Source: an uncultured Oscillospiraceae bacterium
Lineage (GTDB): Bacteria; Bacillota; Clostridia; Oscillospirales; Oscillospiraceae
Direction: 5' to 3'
DNA length: 39,858 bases
NCBI GenBank assembly: GCA_910587785.1
Contig: CAJUOA010000016.1
Location: 1-39,858 of the forward strand
Position numbers and translations under genes: made by a program. Within the stretch, counting starts at the first letter, position 1, and every line of letters starts with the position of its first letter. This document shows, one piece after another, positions 33,601 to 39,858 of this stretch. Under the pieces are notes generated by a model, which had not been told where the DNA came from, did not search any database, and was given only the letters and a program-made list of their open reading frames with translations.

Positions 33601-34005
33601 GTCCCCCAGATCCTCGGGCTGGACCTGGCAGGCGATCAGTTCGCCGCAGAGCTCTACCAGCTCCTCCAGGAAGGGGGCCTTCCGGGAGGGCCGGGCGTAG
33701 ACATCCAGCTGGCCCGCCACCTCCTGGAGGGCTAACTGCATCATGAGGAGCTTCCCCCCCGCGTCCAGGGGCACGTCTGTGAGGCCGCCGGTCAGCGCAA
33801 GGACCCGGCTGGCTAAGAGCCGCAGGCTCAGCACCTCCGCATAGCGGCTGGCCTCCGGGCCGCAGAAGCGGCACAGGTCCAGCTCCGCCGCGTGGGAGGC
33901 GTGCTCCGGCGCGAGGAGAAGGGCGGGGACGCCCCGCTCACGAATCTGTTCCAGGACCCGGGCCGATTTTCCGGTGTTCGCTCTTCCCATCCATATGTGA
34001 AGCAT
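30685..34005 (-). CDS. addB: ATP-dependent helicase/nuclease subunit B
   Basis: I choose ATG 34005 because AGGAGAG lies just before it; upstream in-frame ATGs have no ribosome site. The 1,106-residue protein starts MLHIWMGRANTGKS, with the AddB-type P-loop. The C-terminal nuclease has RVIDYKSGKKSF, and the iron-sulfur cysteines appear as Cys745 (NSCHFAYFLQYGL) and Cys1061, 1064 and 1070 (CTYCEFASAC). These mark an intact AddB. A sigma-A promoter lies at 34037-34065. It is the first gene of the addB-addA-NTF2 operon. Confidence 0.96.
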   Translation of the reverse strand: MLHIWMGRANTGKSARVLEQIRERGVPALLLAPEHASHAAELDLCRFCGPEASRYAEVLSLRLLASRVLALTGGLTDVPLDAGGKLLMMQLALQEVAGQLDVYARPSRKAPFLEELVELCGELIACQVQPEDLGDALPFLEGMSAGKIKDLSLIYAAYLGHLRRDGRDRRDLMERLLENLEKSGYAAGKDVYLDGFTYFTAQELDLIAILLRVSRSVTVTLLGDGGSWEIFQQGIQTRDRLIRLASACGRQCRLEVLPAPAPQTALEHLSSHFFGPMVPWEGAETPVSLYRADSIFHETEYAAAEILSLVRTGRYRFRDIAVTARDLDSYSAAIENVFERYGVPVYLSRRSDILEKPVLSLLAGALDAVSGGYEYEDMFRYLKTGLGGLTDDECDRLENYVIQWDIHGAMWVRDEDWTANPAGWREGFTPEETAALEDINALRRRVGGPLGRLAAGLKDRPGARGKLEVLWAFLEELHLADQLEGRTARLEELGELQRAAEYAQLWELLCGVMDQFAEILEDAPLDTEEFARLLKLVLTQYDVGTIPVSLDQVQASQITRNDRHRIKILFLLGANDHVLPAVQTSQGLLNREDREQLRREGIELAPSGLDLFHIELQNLYAALAQPTDRLVVTWPAADLNGSPLRPSFVVGRIKTLLPAVWEGVDLGDRPYRLRAPLPALELAGGERGGALWRYFAADPRWSASLEAMDRAASMHRGRLSPAAVESLYGRSYRMSASRIDKINSCHFAYFLQYGLRARERVPAGFDASQVGTFLHYVLEHVTREAAARGGFASLDGGELDALLDRVVSRYVETAMPSFEKRDERFKYLFGRLKKTVGTIVENVAEELGASDFVPVAFELSFGEDGQLPAISIQTGDAALTLAGKVDRVDGWLKDGKLYLRVIDYKSGKKSFDLADVRHGLNIQMLLYLFALEREGPALFGEKVVPAGVLYLPARDVLVTQRRGVTREALRSALDKELRRSGMVLGEPEVLQAMEHSALESPRFLPLTLGRDGSITKGIATAEELGKLSRYVDSILAEIARDLRAGVIAADPWARSEQESACTYCEFASACHFMDEDAEDCAKPLRPVTPAEFWDHVELTIRKGGKA

Positions 34006-34036
34006 AGGTCTCTCCTTTTTACAGAATGTTTGTCCC

Positions 34037-34065
34037 ATTATATAGCAAAATGTGCCGGAATTCAA
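34037..34065 (-). promoter_or_regulatory. addB promoter
   Basis: On the minus strand TTGAAT (34065-34060) and a consensus TATAAT (34042-34037) are 17 bases apart, about 32 bases before the addB start. Confidence 0.8.
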
Positions 34066-34114
34066 CTATACTTTTTGGTGAAACCGACGTTGTACGTCCT
34101 CGTGCAGTTTTTCG

Positions 34115-34139
34115 CCGTTACACTCCTGATGTGTAACGG
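34115..34139. other. Inverted repeat upstream of the fibre-like gene
   Basis: CCGTTACAC (34115-34123) pairs with GTGTAACGG (34131-34139) around a 7-base loop. It lies 38 bases before the ATG at 34177, so it may be an operator or leader hairpin. CGTTAC occurs once more at 34145-34150. Confidence 0.55.
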
Positions 34140-34176
34140 TCTTTCGTTACAAAATCTTATTTAAAGGAGAAACATC

Positions 34177-34683
34177 ATGAATCACACCAAAAACTATGGC
34201 CTGCCCCAGTGGGAGCTCAACGACCTCATCCGGATGGAGGACTTCAACAGCGCGATGTCGAACATCGAAAACGGCCTCAACAGCAACAAGTCCGCCGCCG
34301 AGGCCGGGGATGCGGAGCTCCAGCGGCAGGTCAACGCCGCCAATGCTAAGGCCGAGGCCGCGCAGTCCGCTGCCGGAGGCGCGTACTCCCCCGCGTTCAA
34401 GCCCTACGCGGTGGGGTCCTACGTGGGGAACGGCCAGGAGCGGCGGGTGGAGCTGGGGTTCCGGCCCAGCTTTGTTATCATCTCCGGCATCATGGAGAGT
34501 CCCGGCGCTACCAACTTCAACACCTTCTACGTCTATGGCGGCATCACCTCCGGAGAGTCCCTCAAGCACCGGCTCATATTTACGGATACCGGGTTTATCG
34601 CTGTGAAAGATGACCCGGCGGGGTACACTTACCCGAACTTTACGTTGAGCGGCAGACGGTACGATTATATCGCCTTCCGCTGA
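34177..34683 (+). CDS. Isolated phage tail-fibre-like protein
   Basis: 168 residues with AAAGGAGAAACATC before the ATG. The N-terminus (KNYGLPQWELNDLIRMEDFNSAMSNIENGL) is the kind found at the start of small Firmicutes phage fibre proteins. An Ala-rich coiled segment (ELQRQVNAANAKAEAAQSAA) and a beta-sandwich tip with VGNGQERRVELGFRPSFVIISG follow. No other phage genes are near it. It could be a remnant of an older prophage, a cargo gene, or a host-used surface or secreted protein. It looks intact and has its own ribosome site and terminator. Confidence 0.65.
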   Translation: MNHTKNYGLPQWELNDLIRMEDFNSAMSNIENGLNSNKSAAEAGDAELQRQVNAANAKAEAAQSAAGGAYSPAFKPYAVGSYVGNGQERRVELGFRPSFVIISGIMESPGATNFNTFYVYGGITSGESLKHRLIFTDTGFIAVKDDPAGYTYPNFTLSGRRYDYIAFR

Positions 34684-34689
34684 GAACAA

Positions 34690-34720
34690 GCCCCCGGAGC
34701 ACTGCTCCGGGGGCGCTTTC
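34690..34720 (+). terminator. Terminator after the fibre-like gene
   Basis: GCCCCCGGAGC (34690-34700) pairs with GCTCCGGGGGC (34704-34714), loop ACT, followed by GCTTTC. The stem is strong but the T-run is short. Confidence 0.75.
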
Positions 34721-34724
34721 TGCC

Positions 34725-34753
34725 TTGACGGCGCGAAGGGAATACGATATAAT
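34725..34753 (+). promoter_or_regulatory. Consensus promoter of the Uma2-family gene
   Basis: TTGACG (34725-34730) and TATAAT (34748-34753) with an ideal 17-base spacer, 34 bases before the start codon. Confidence 0.85.
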
Positions 34754-34787
34754 ATTGTTATCAATTTCAGAAAAGCAGGTGATCGTT

Positions 34788-35375
34788 ATGACCTCTGAAC
34801 CGATCTATGCAGAGGAGCTCGCTTGGACAGAACCAAGACGTGAGGAGCTGATCTGCGGAAAAGTGGTAATGATGGTCCCGCCCGCAACAAATCACGGCGT
34901 TATCGCGGGAAATGTCCACGCGCTCTTTCACAGCTACCTGCGGGGAAAATCCTGTACCGTCTTTCCAGATGACGTGCCTCTGTTTCTCTCTGATATGGAC
35001 TACTACAGGCCGGACCTTATGGTGGTCTGCGACCGGGAGAAAATCAAGGCGGACGGTGTGCACGGCGCACCGGACCTGGTCGTGGAAATCCTCTCGCCCA
35101 GTACGGGGAGGTACGACCGGGGACGCAAAAAACAGATTTATCAGGCAAGCGGTGTCCCCGAGTACTGGATCATCAGCCCGGAGGCCCAGTCGATCGAGGT
35201 GTACCGTCTGAAGGACGGCGTATATGAGCTCGATAACTGTTACTCCGTCTACCCGGACTATCTGCTCCGGCTCATGCCGGAGGAGGAACGGGAGGCTATC
35301 CCCGCTGCGTTCTGCTGCCACCTCTTCGATGACCTCGTCATCCGGCTGGATGATGTGTTTGAGAACCTTTTTTGA
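34788..35375 (+). CDS. Uma2-family endonuclease-fold protein
   Basis: The start ATG 34788 follows AGGTGATCGTT; a longer frame from 34725 would overlap the promoter. The 195-residue protein has the Uma2 (DUF820) PD-(D/E)XK pattern: ICGKVVMMVPPATNHGVIAGNV, then MDYYRPDLMVVCD (catalytic Asp region), LVVEILSPSTGRYDRGRKKQIY (Glu-x-leu with the following Lys) and VPEYWIISPEAQSIEVYRL. The nuclease fold is clear; the natural substrate of the family is largely unknown. It is a single-gene unit with its own promoter and terminator. Confidence 0.9.
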   Translation: MTSEPIYAEELAWTEPRREELICGKVVMMVPPATNHGVIAGNVHALFHSYLRGKSCTVFPDDVPLFLSDMDYYRPDLMVVCDREKIKADGVHGAPDLVVEILSPSTGRYDRGRKKQIYQASGVPEYWIISPEAQSIEVYRLKDGVYELDNCYSVYPDYLLRLMPEEEREAIPAAFCCHLFDDLVIRLDDVFENLF

Positions 35376-35381
35376 TAGGGG

Positions 35382-35417
35382 AATCCCCCCAAGGCCGGAG
35401 CCTTGGGGGGATTTTTT
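35382..35417 (+). terminator. Strong terminator between converging genes
   Basis: AATCCCCCCAAGGC (35382-35395) pairs perfectly with GCCTTGGGGGGATT (35400-35413), loop CGGA, with T-run to 35417. It ends the Uma2 gene and faces the leftward surface protein gene, so it may serve both. Confidence 0.92.
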
Positions 35418-35446
35418 ATGTCAGGGTATCCTGACAGGAGCGGGAT

Positions 35447-38400
35447 TTAGCGAGAAGTCTCAGTTCCCACGCTGCCACCAGTCGGAGGAACGGGGGAAGT
35501 CACTTCACGAACAGGAGTGATGTTGTTACCGAGATCAGTGAGGCTGGTCCCAATCTGCACCATGAAGTTATCGGGCGTCACGGTCGCGTGATTATCGAAA
35601 TGGACGGAACCTGGTGTGACACCATTCAGGATCTGCACTCTGTTTTGAGTCATGGTTCCGCCGTTGTTCCGAATGCACGCAATCGCGATGGGGTAACCCA
35701 TGTTTGTGACTTCACACTTTGTACCTGCGCCAACTGTCAGGGTAACAGGGCTGTCCGTATAGGGCTGGACTGCGATAGCAGCACCGTCGACTGCAACTCC
35801 GGAGGAACCGCCACCATTGAGAACGTAGCTCATATAGGGAGCTTCCGTCTTAAGAATGACGTTCTCCGTCGTGACGCTACCACCAGCAACGATAACCGCA
35901 GAACCTTCTCTGCCACTGATGCTACCACCACGGATCGTCGTGGTAGTGCCGCCGTTAGCCAGATACGCGCCGACGTTGTTTGCCATGATGGTGCAGTCAA
36001 TGATCTCAATGGTATTGGTACCAGTTGCCGTATTGTTGATGTGAACGCCGTTGCAAACGTTCTGAATAGTAACTCTCTCCAGACGAATATTTGCGTTCTG
36101 ACCATTTCCATCAACAGCGACGGCGAAAGTACCCTCAAGTCCGCTAGAGTTGGACCCATCGATAACGGTATCGGTGATCTCAACCGCGCTGCCACCAGTC
36201 AGTTGGATCAGAGCTGTACTAGCATTCTTCTTCTCGCTCTTGATCGTGCCGCCGCCATTGATGACGAGCTTCGCACCATTAGAAACAGTGAGGATGTTGT
36301 CGCCCAGATCAAGCTCACTACCAGTGGGGATGTTGATCGTAGTGGTTGCACCAGCACTGTTGAGGGCGATTGCGCTGCTCATAGCAACTTTGCCAGTGAT
36401 GTTATAGGTCGAACCGTCCAAGATAGCCGGGGTCTCCGTGTCGGGGGTAATGTCAATAGGCTTACCCTCAACAGTGATGCTCACATTGCCAGTCTCGGGG
36501 ACCACGAAGGTAGCAGTGGTCTGATTGCGCGTCGCGTTGTACTCGCTGACCAGAGCCTGGCCGTTCAGGGAGAAGGTGACGCTGCCGGGGGCAGTGAGAG
36601 TCACGGTCTCGCCGCGGACAGCTTCGTTGGTAACGGTGGTGGTCAGGGTGCCAGTAGCAGTTACGCCAGTGGGCAGGGTGACAGTGGCTTTGGTCTCAGA
36701 AGGAGTAGCGGTGGGGGAAGCCATGGTATAGATCAGAGTGCTGCCGTCCTCCGCGGTAACAGTGACGGTGAAGTAACCGACATTGCTCATCTGATCGACA
36801 TCCCAACGGGTATTGTTGATGGACTGGCTGTTGTTGTTCCAGAACTTCCAGACCACGCTCTTGAACTGGGGATCACTGCTGACACGGAACTGGCTGATAA
36901 ACTCGTTGATGAGCATGTTCTTGCCTTCCGGATCATTGACAGCGATCGTGGGAGCACTAGCATTGGTGTCATCAATTTTGGCAGCATAACCATTGCCGGT
37001 CGTATCACCAGTATCGTCCCAGGTACCATTGTTATGCTTCACCTGAAGGGTCTTCGTGTCGATAGCCGCCAGCTTGACCAGAGTGTAAACGATGGGGGAA
37101 CCCTGGTTGAGATCGATGGTCAGCTGATAGACGGCGCGGGCGGTGTTGGCGCGGAGGGCATCAGCCTCCTTGATCTCATCAGCATCGGTGCGGGGGACCA
37201 GGACCCAGTTGTTCGTGGCAGCGTTCCAGCGCTCCAGCTTGTAGTTGACAACGCTGCCGGAGGTGGAGGTGACATCCACAATCTTACCGGTCCACTCCTG
37301 GGCCTTGGTGTGAGTGATGGTGATGGTGCGGTCAGTGCCAGCGGGAGTGACATCGCCCTCACCGTTCTCCGCCACGTTCATGAACTTGGTGGGAGTGGTG
37401 ACCTGATCCTTGGCAGGCAGCATGTTGTACCAGACGGTCTGAGCCAGGTCGCGGGTACCGACGTTGCTGCTGTTGACGGAGCGGAACTCACGGAAGGAGA
37501 TGGCCCAGATCACGTTGCCGTTGTCATCGTAGCGGACCAGAACCTCGTTGCGGGGAACGTTGGTGTGGAAGGTGTTGGTAGCATCATCCCACAGCTCGTT
37601 GAGGTAGCAGGGAGTAGTGCTGGTAACGTTGGGATCGGGGTTGCGGTAGAAGACCTCGGCGGCGCTCAGGTTGCCGTTGAGATCGGGCACACCACTGGAG
37701 CTATAGCCCAGCTTGTAGAGCTTGCTGCCGGTGGTGATGGTCGCACCCTGACGGTTGACAATGGCGTCATCAACGATTTCGTTGTGGGTGGGGACGCTGT
37801 GGGAATCGGAGACGGCCCCATTGACGGTCATGCCGTCGACGCGGACATGGTCGTTGGTCACGTTGGTCTGGGAGACATAGCCCGCCAGGTAATTGTTGGA
37901 ACGGATGGCCTCGCGGTCCATGTTCTCGATCTTGTAAATCACCTTGCCGTCGGCATTGGTGCCAACAGGATCCATGTAGTACAGACCTGCGTAAATGGTG
38001 GAGGTGTTGAGGCTGCTGCTGGCCTCATCATAGGCGCGGTAGCCGCCCAGACGGGACTGGCGCATATCAACCAGGACACCCTCCTCGACCTCGCCGTTGC
38101 CGCGGATCATGTTCACGGTCTCAATGCCGGCACCAGCGATGTTGCCGGAGACGAAACCAGTGGCGGGGATGAAGACCTGCTCGCTGGCAGTGCGGGAGTC
38201 GATATACTTGCTGTTGAGCTCCACAACCACGACCTCAGCGGTGTAATAGAGGTTGTTGGTGTTGGTGGAGGTGGTCTGACCGGCCTGGATACCGACAGCG
38301 TAGACATCCTCAATGTAGCTGGGATCAATGGCGGGGATGTTGTTGTAGCCGGTGTAGGTGCGGACCACGTAGTTGGCCTGACCGTTGGTGGTGTTGCCGC

Positions 38401-39858
38401 CCAGGTTGTGGACATAGTAGTACACAGTGTCAGCGCGGCCCAGGACCTCGTAAGAGCCGGTCAGCTCGTTGCGGTTGTAGGCATAGGGCTTGGCAGAGTC
38501 AACATAGTTGGTATCCCAAACAGTACCGCGGGCGTTGTTGTCGCGGGTGGGGATCTTGTTGTCGACCATGTCGAGCATCCGGACAGTCTGGCTGACGCGG
38601 TAGCTCTTGTCAACGGGGATCAGGTTGCCGTCCTCGATGTTGGCAACGATGGTCCGGACGTTGTTGCCGTTGGTGTTGGTGCTGTTGATGCCGCGATCGC
38701 CAAAGTCATCACGCAGCTTGCCCCAGCTGTTGTTGGTGCCGAGGTCGGTCTCAACAAAGAGGCTGCCGTTGTTGGTGACGTTGACAGTCTGGAGACGGCC
38801 GTCGATGTAAGCCTGGACGGCGTACTCACGGGCGTTGACAGCCTGGTTGTACCAGCCGTCGGTGAGCAGGACGAAGGAACCAACATTGCCCTCGGTGAAG
38901 GCGGCAAGGTTGCCGTCCAGATCGAAGTACATGGTGTAGTTGGTGCCGATGACCATCTTAGCCACACCGCTGGTCAGACCCTCAGCGTGGGGATGGACGC
39001 CGGACTGCTTCTTCTCGCCGCCCTCGTAGGTGACGGTGGTGGTGCCGCGGTTGATGGCGGTGATGCGGGCGGTCTCAGTCTCGGCCTTCTGAGCGCGGAT
39101 GTTGCCGTCGATCAGGGCGTAGATGACCACGTCGCCGGTAGCAAGAGCCTCCTCGCTGGCGGCCAGCTCCTTGCCGGAGACGGAAACCAGCTCGTCGGAA
39201 GCGGTGATGATGTTGACACGGTCGTTGGTGTCATCGAACTTGGACTCAACGGCGCCGAGGGTCAGCTTGCTGCCGTTGGGAACGACCTTGGCGATGGTGT
39301 AGCGGGTCTGGAGGACGTACTCAGCGATGCCGTCATTGTCATTGTCGACGATGATGAGGCGGTCGCCCAGGCGGTTGCTCTCGACCTGCTGACGGGTCTC
39401 CTCGTTCTTGAGGTAGGTGGCGACGAAGTCCTCCCAGCGGATCTCGTCGGAGACATCCTTCTGAGCGTTGTTGAAGGAAGCGGTGCCCACATAGACCTCA
39501 CCCATCACGATGCTGGTACCAGTCTTGTCAGCATTGGTGAAGAGGGTCTTCAGGTTTTCCCAATCCTGGGAGGTCAGCTCATCGTCCAGAGCGATGGTCT
39601 TCACATAGGTGAAGGTATAGCCATCGTGGGGCAGGCGGGTGTTCCACTGGCTGCGGTCATCGCCAAAGGAGACCTCATTGCCAGGATTTGCCATATCGGC
39701 AGGACGATAGGCGTACAGCTTGCCGCCGTTGTCCTTGCGCATGGAGAAAGCCTGATACTCAGTCCACTTGAGGTCCATGACGTAGGTGATGCGCATACGG
39801 GCAGTCCAGCGAGTCACATAATCATAGTTGATGTAGTGCTCGGCACCGGCGATGCTGG
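35447..39858 (-). CDS. Giant surface/secreted protein with beta-helix C-terminus (5' end outside window)
   Basis: The open frame continues past the right edge (codons before 39817 read SIAGAEHYINYDY), so at least 1,470 residues are in view and the N-terminus is missing. The sequence is Asn/Thr/Val/Gly-rich and has few Cys, which is typical of cell-surface proteins. The last third has Ig-like stretches (GETVTLTAPGSVTFSLNGQAL, TGNVSITVEG). Then comes a parallel beta-helix-like series (DLGDNILTVSNGAKLVINGGG, VEITDTVIDGSNSSG, RLERVTIQNVCNGVHINNT, IEIIDCTIMANNVGAYL). The C-terminus ends in a Pro/Gly-rich tail with no sortase motif seen. S-layer-type or adhesin is likely; S-layer anchoring domains would be outside the window. 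Confidence 0.75.
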   Translation of the reverse strand, partial: SIAGAEHYINYDYVTRWTARMRITYVMDLKWTEYQAFSMRKDNGGKLYAYRPADMANPGNEVSFGDDRSQWNTRLPHDGYTFTYVKTIALDDELTSQDWENLKTLFTNADKTGTSIVMGEVYVGTASFNNAQKDVSDEIRWEDFVATYLKNEETRQQVESNRLGDRLIIVDNDNDGIAEYVLQTRYTIAKVVPNGSKLTLGAVESKFDDTNDRVNIITASDELVSVSGKELAASEEALATGDVVIYALIDGNIRAQKAETETARITAINRGTTTVTYEGGEKKQSGVHPHAEGLTSGVAKMVIGTNYTMYFDLDGNLAAFTEGNVGSFVLLTDGWYNQAVNAREYAVQAYIDGRLQTVNVTNNGSLFVETDLGTNNSWGKLRDDFGDRGINSTNTNGNNVRTIVANIEDGNLIPVDKSYRVSQTVRMLDMVDNKIPTRDNNARGTVWDTNYVDSAKPYAYNRNELTGSYEVLGRADTVYYYVHNLGGNTTNGQANYVVRTYTGYNNIPAIDPSYIEDVYAVGIQAGQTTSTNTNNLYYTAEVVVVELNSKYIDSRTASEQVFIPATGFVSGNIAGAGIETVNMIRGNGEVEEGVLVDMRQSRLGGYRAYDEASSSLNTSTIYAGLYYMDPVGTNADGKVIYKIENMDREAIRSNNYLAGYVSQTNVTNDHVRVDGMTVNGAVSDSHSVPTHNEIVDDAIVNRQGATITTGSKLYKLGYSSSGVPDLNGNLSAAEVFYRNPDPNVTSTTPCYLNELWDDATNTFHTNVPRNEVLVRYDDNGNVIWAISFREFRSVNSSNVGTRDLAQTVWYNMLPAKDQVTTPTKFMNVAENGEGDVTPAGTDRTITITHTKAQEWTGKIVDVTSTSGSVVNYKLERWNAATNNWVLVPRTDADEIKEADALRANTARAVYQLTIDLNQGSPIVYTLVKLAAIDTKTLQVKHNNGTWDDTGDTTGNGYAAKIDDTNASAPTIAVNDPEGKNMLINEFISQFRVSSDPQFKSVVWKFWNNNSQSINNTRWDVDQMSNVGYFTVTVTAEDGSTLIYTMASPTATPSETKATVTLPTGVTATGTLTTTVTNEAVRGETVTLTAPGSVTFSLNGQALVSEYNATRNQTTATFVVPETGNVSITVEGKPIDITPDTETPAILDGSTYNITGKVAMSSAIALNSAGATTTINIPTGSELDLGDNILTVSNGAKLVINGGGTIKSEKKNASTALIQLTGGSAVEITDTVIDGSNSSGLEGTFAVAVDGNGQNANIRLERVTIQNVCNGVHINNTATGTNTIEIIDCTIMANNVGAYLANGGTTTTIRGGSISGREGSAVIVAGGSVTTENVILKTEAPYMSYVLNGGGSSGVAVDGAAIAVQPYTDSPVTLTVGAGTKCEVTNMGYPIAIACIRNNGGTMTQNRVQILNGVTPGSVHFDNHATVTPDNFMVQIGTSLTDLGNNITPVREVTSPVPPTGGSVGTETSR

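Noticed and set aside
1..39858. A second VR elsewhere in the window
   Set aside because: I saw no other stretch resembling the TR core (TGGTGGCTCCGC...GGGGTCCGGCC) beyond 18096-18217 and 20164-20285. This was by eye only.
1..39858. CRISPR arrays, rRNA or tRNA genes
   Set aside because: No regularly spaced direct repeats and no cloverleaf-like or rRNA-like sequence was recognised. The only tandem repeats are inside coding genes.

Overview
The window is about two thirds of a contractile-tailed prophage (1 to roughly 26,650) followed by chromosome of its host (about 26,700 to 39,858). The high-GC sequence, the GGAGG-type ribosome binding sites, the AddA/AddB recombination pair instead of RecBCD, the C39/tail-lysozyme endolysin and a very large repetitive surface protein all point to a Gram-positive Clostridia-type host. 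A gut Oscillospiraceae (Flavonifractor/Lawsonibacter-like) is my inference and not proven.

Phage part. Genes run left to right in one tightly packed late operon, often with ATGA or TAATG overlaps. The order is: ClpP-type prohead protease with a nested scaffold start, decoration protein, E-type major capsid, neck proteins, P2-like sheath and tube, tail assembly chaperone with a -1 frameshift site (T TTT TTG), tape measure, and the baseplate set X, D, V, U(+LysM), W, J, I. A tail fibre gene follows.

The most notable system is at 17,453-21,527: a complete diversity-generating retroelement (DGR). It consists of an Avd-like accessory gene, a non-coding template repeat (TR, 18,096-18,217), a DGR-type reverse transcriptase (YMDD plus the GxxxSQ signature), and a target gene that carries the variable repeat (VR, 20,164-20,285). 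TR and VR align over 122 bp without gaps. They differ at exactly 10 positions, and all 10 are adenines in the TR. The target has a DUF6273/C-type-lectin-like module with the VR inside it, followed by fibronectin-type-III-like modules. This is presumably a diversifying receptor-binding protein at the baseplate.

Lysis genes follow: small membrane proteins, an endolysin with an internal in-frame start, and a holin. After a strong terminator come a leftward zinc-ribbon membrane protein, an XRE-type regulator and an IS30-like DDE transposase. These three are tied together by four copies of a 16-bp operator-like motif. No tyrosine or serine integrase lies in the window.

Host part. On the minus strand, addB-addA and an NTF2/SnoaL-like gene form an operon with a clear sigma-A-type promoter. 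Next are an isolated phage-fibre-like gene and a Uma2-family nuclease-fold gene with a consensus promoter. The window ends inside a giant, leftward, probably secreted or surface protein with a beta-helix C-terminal region.
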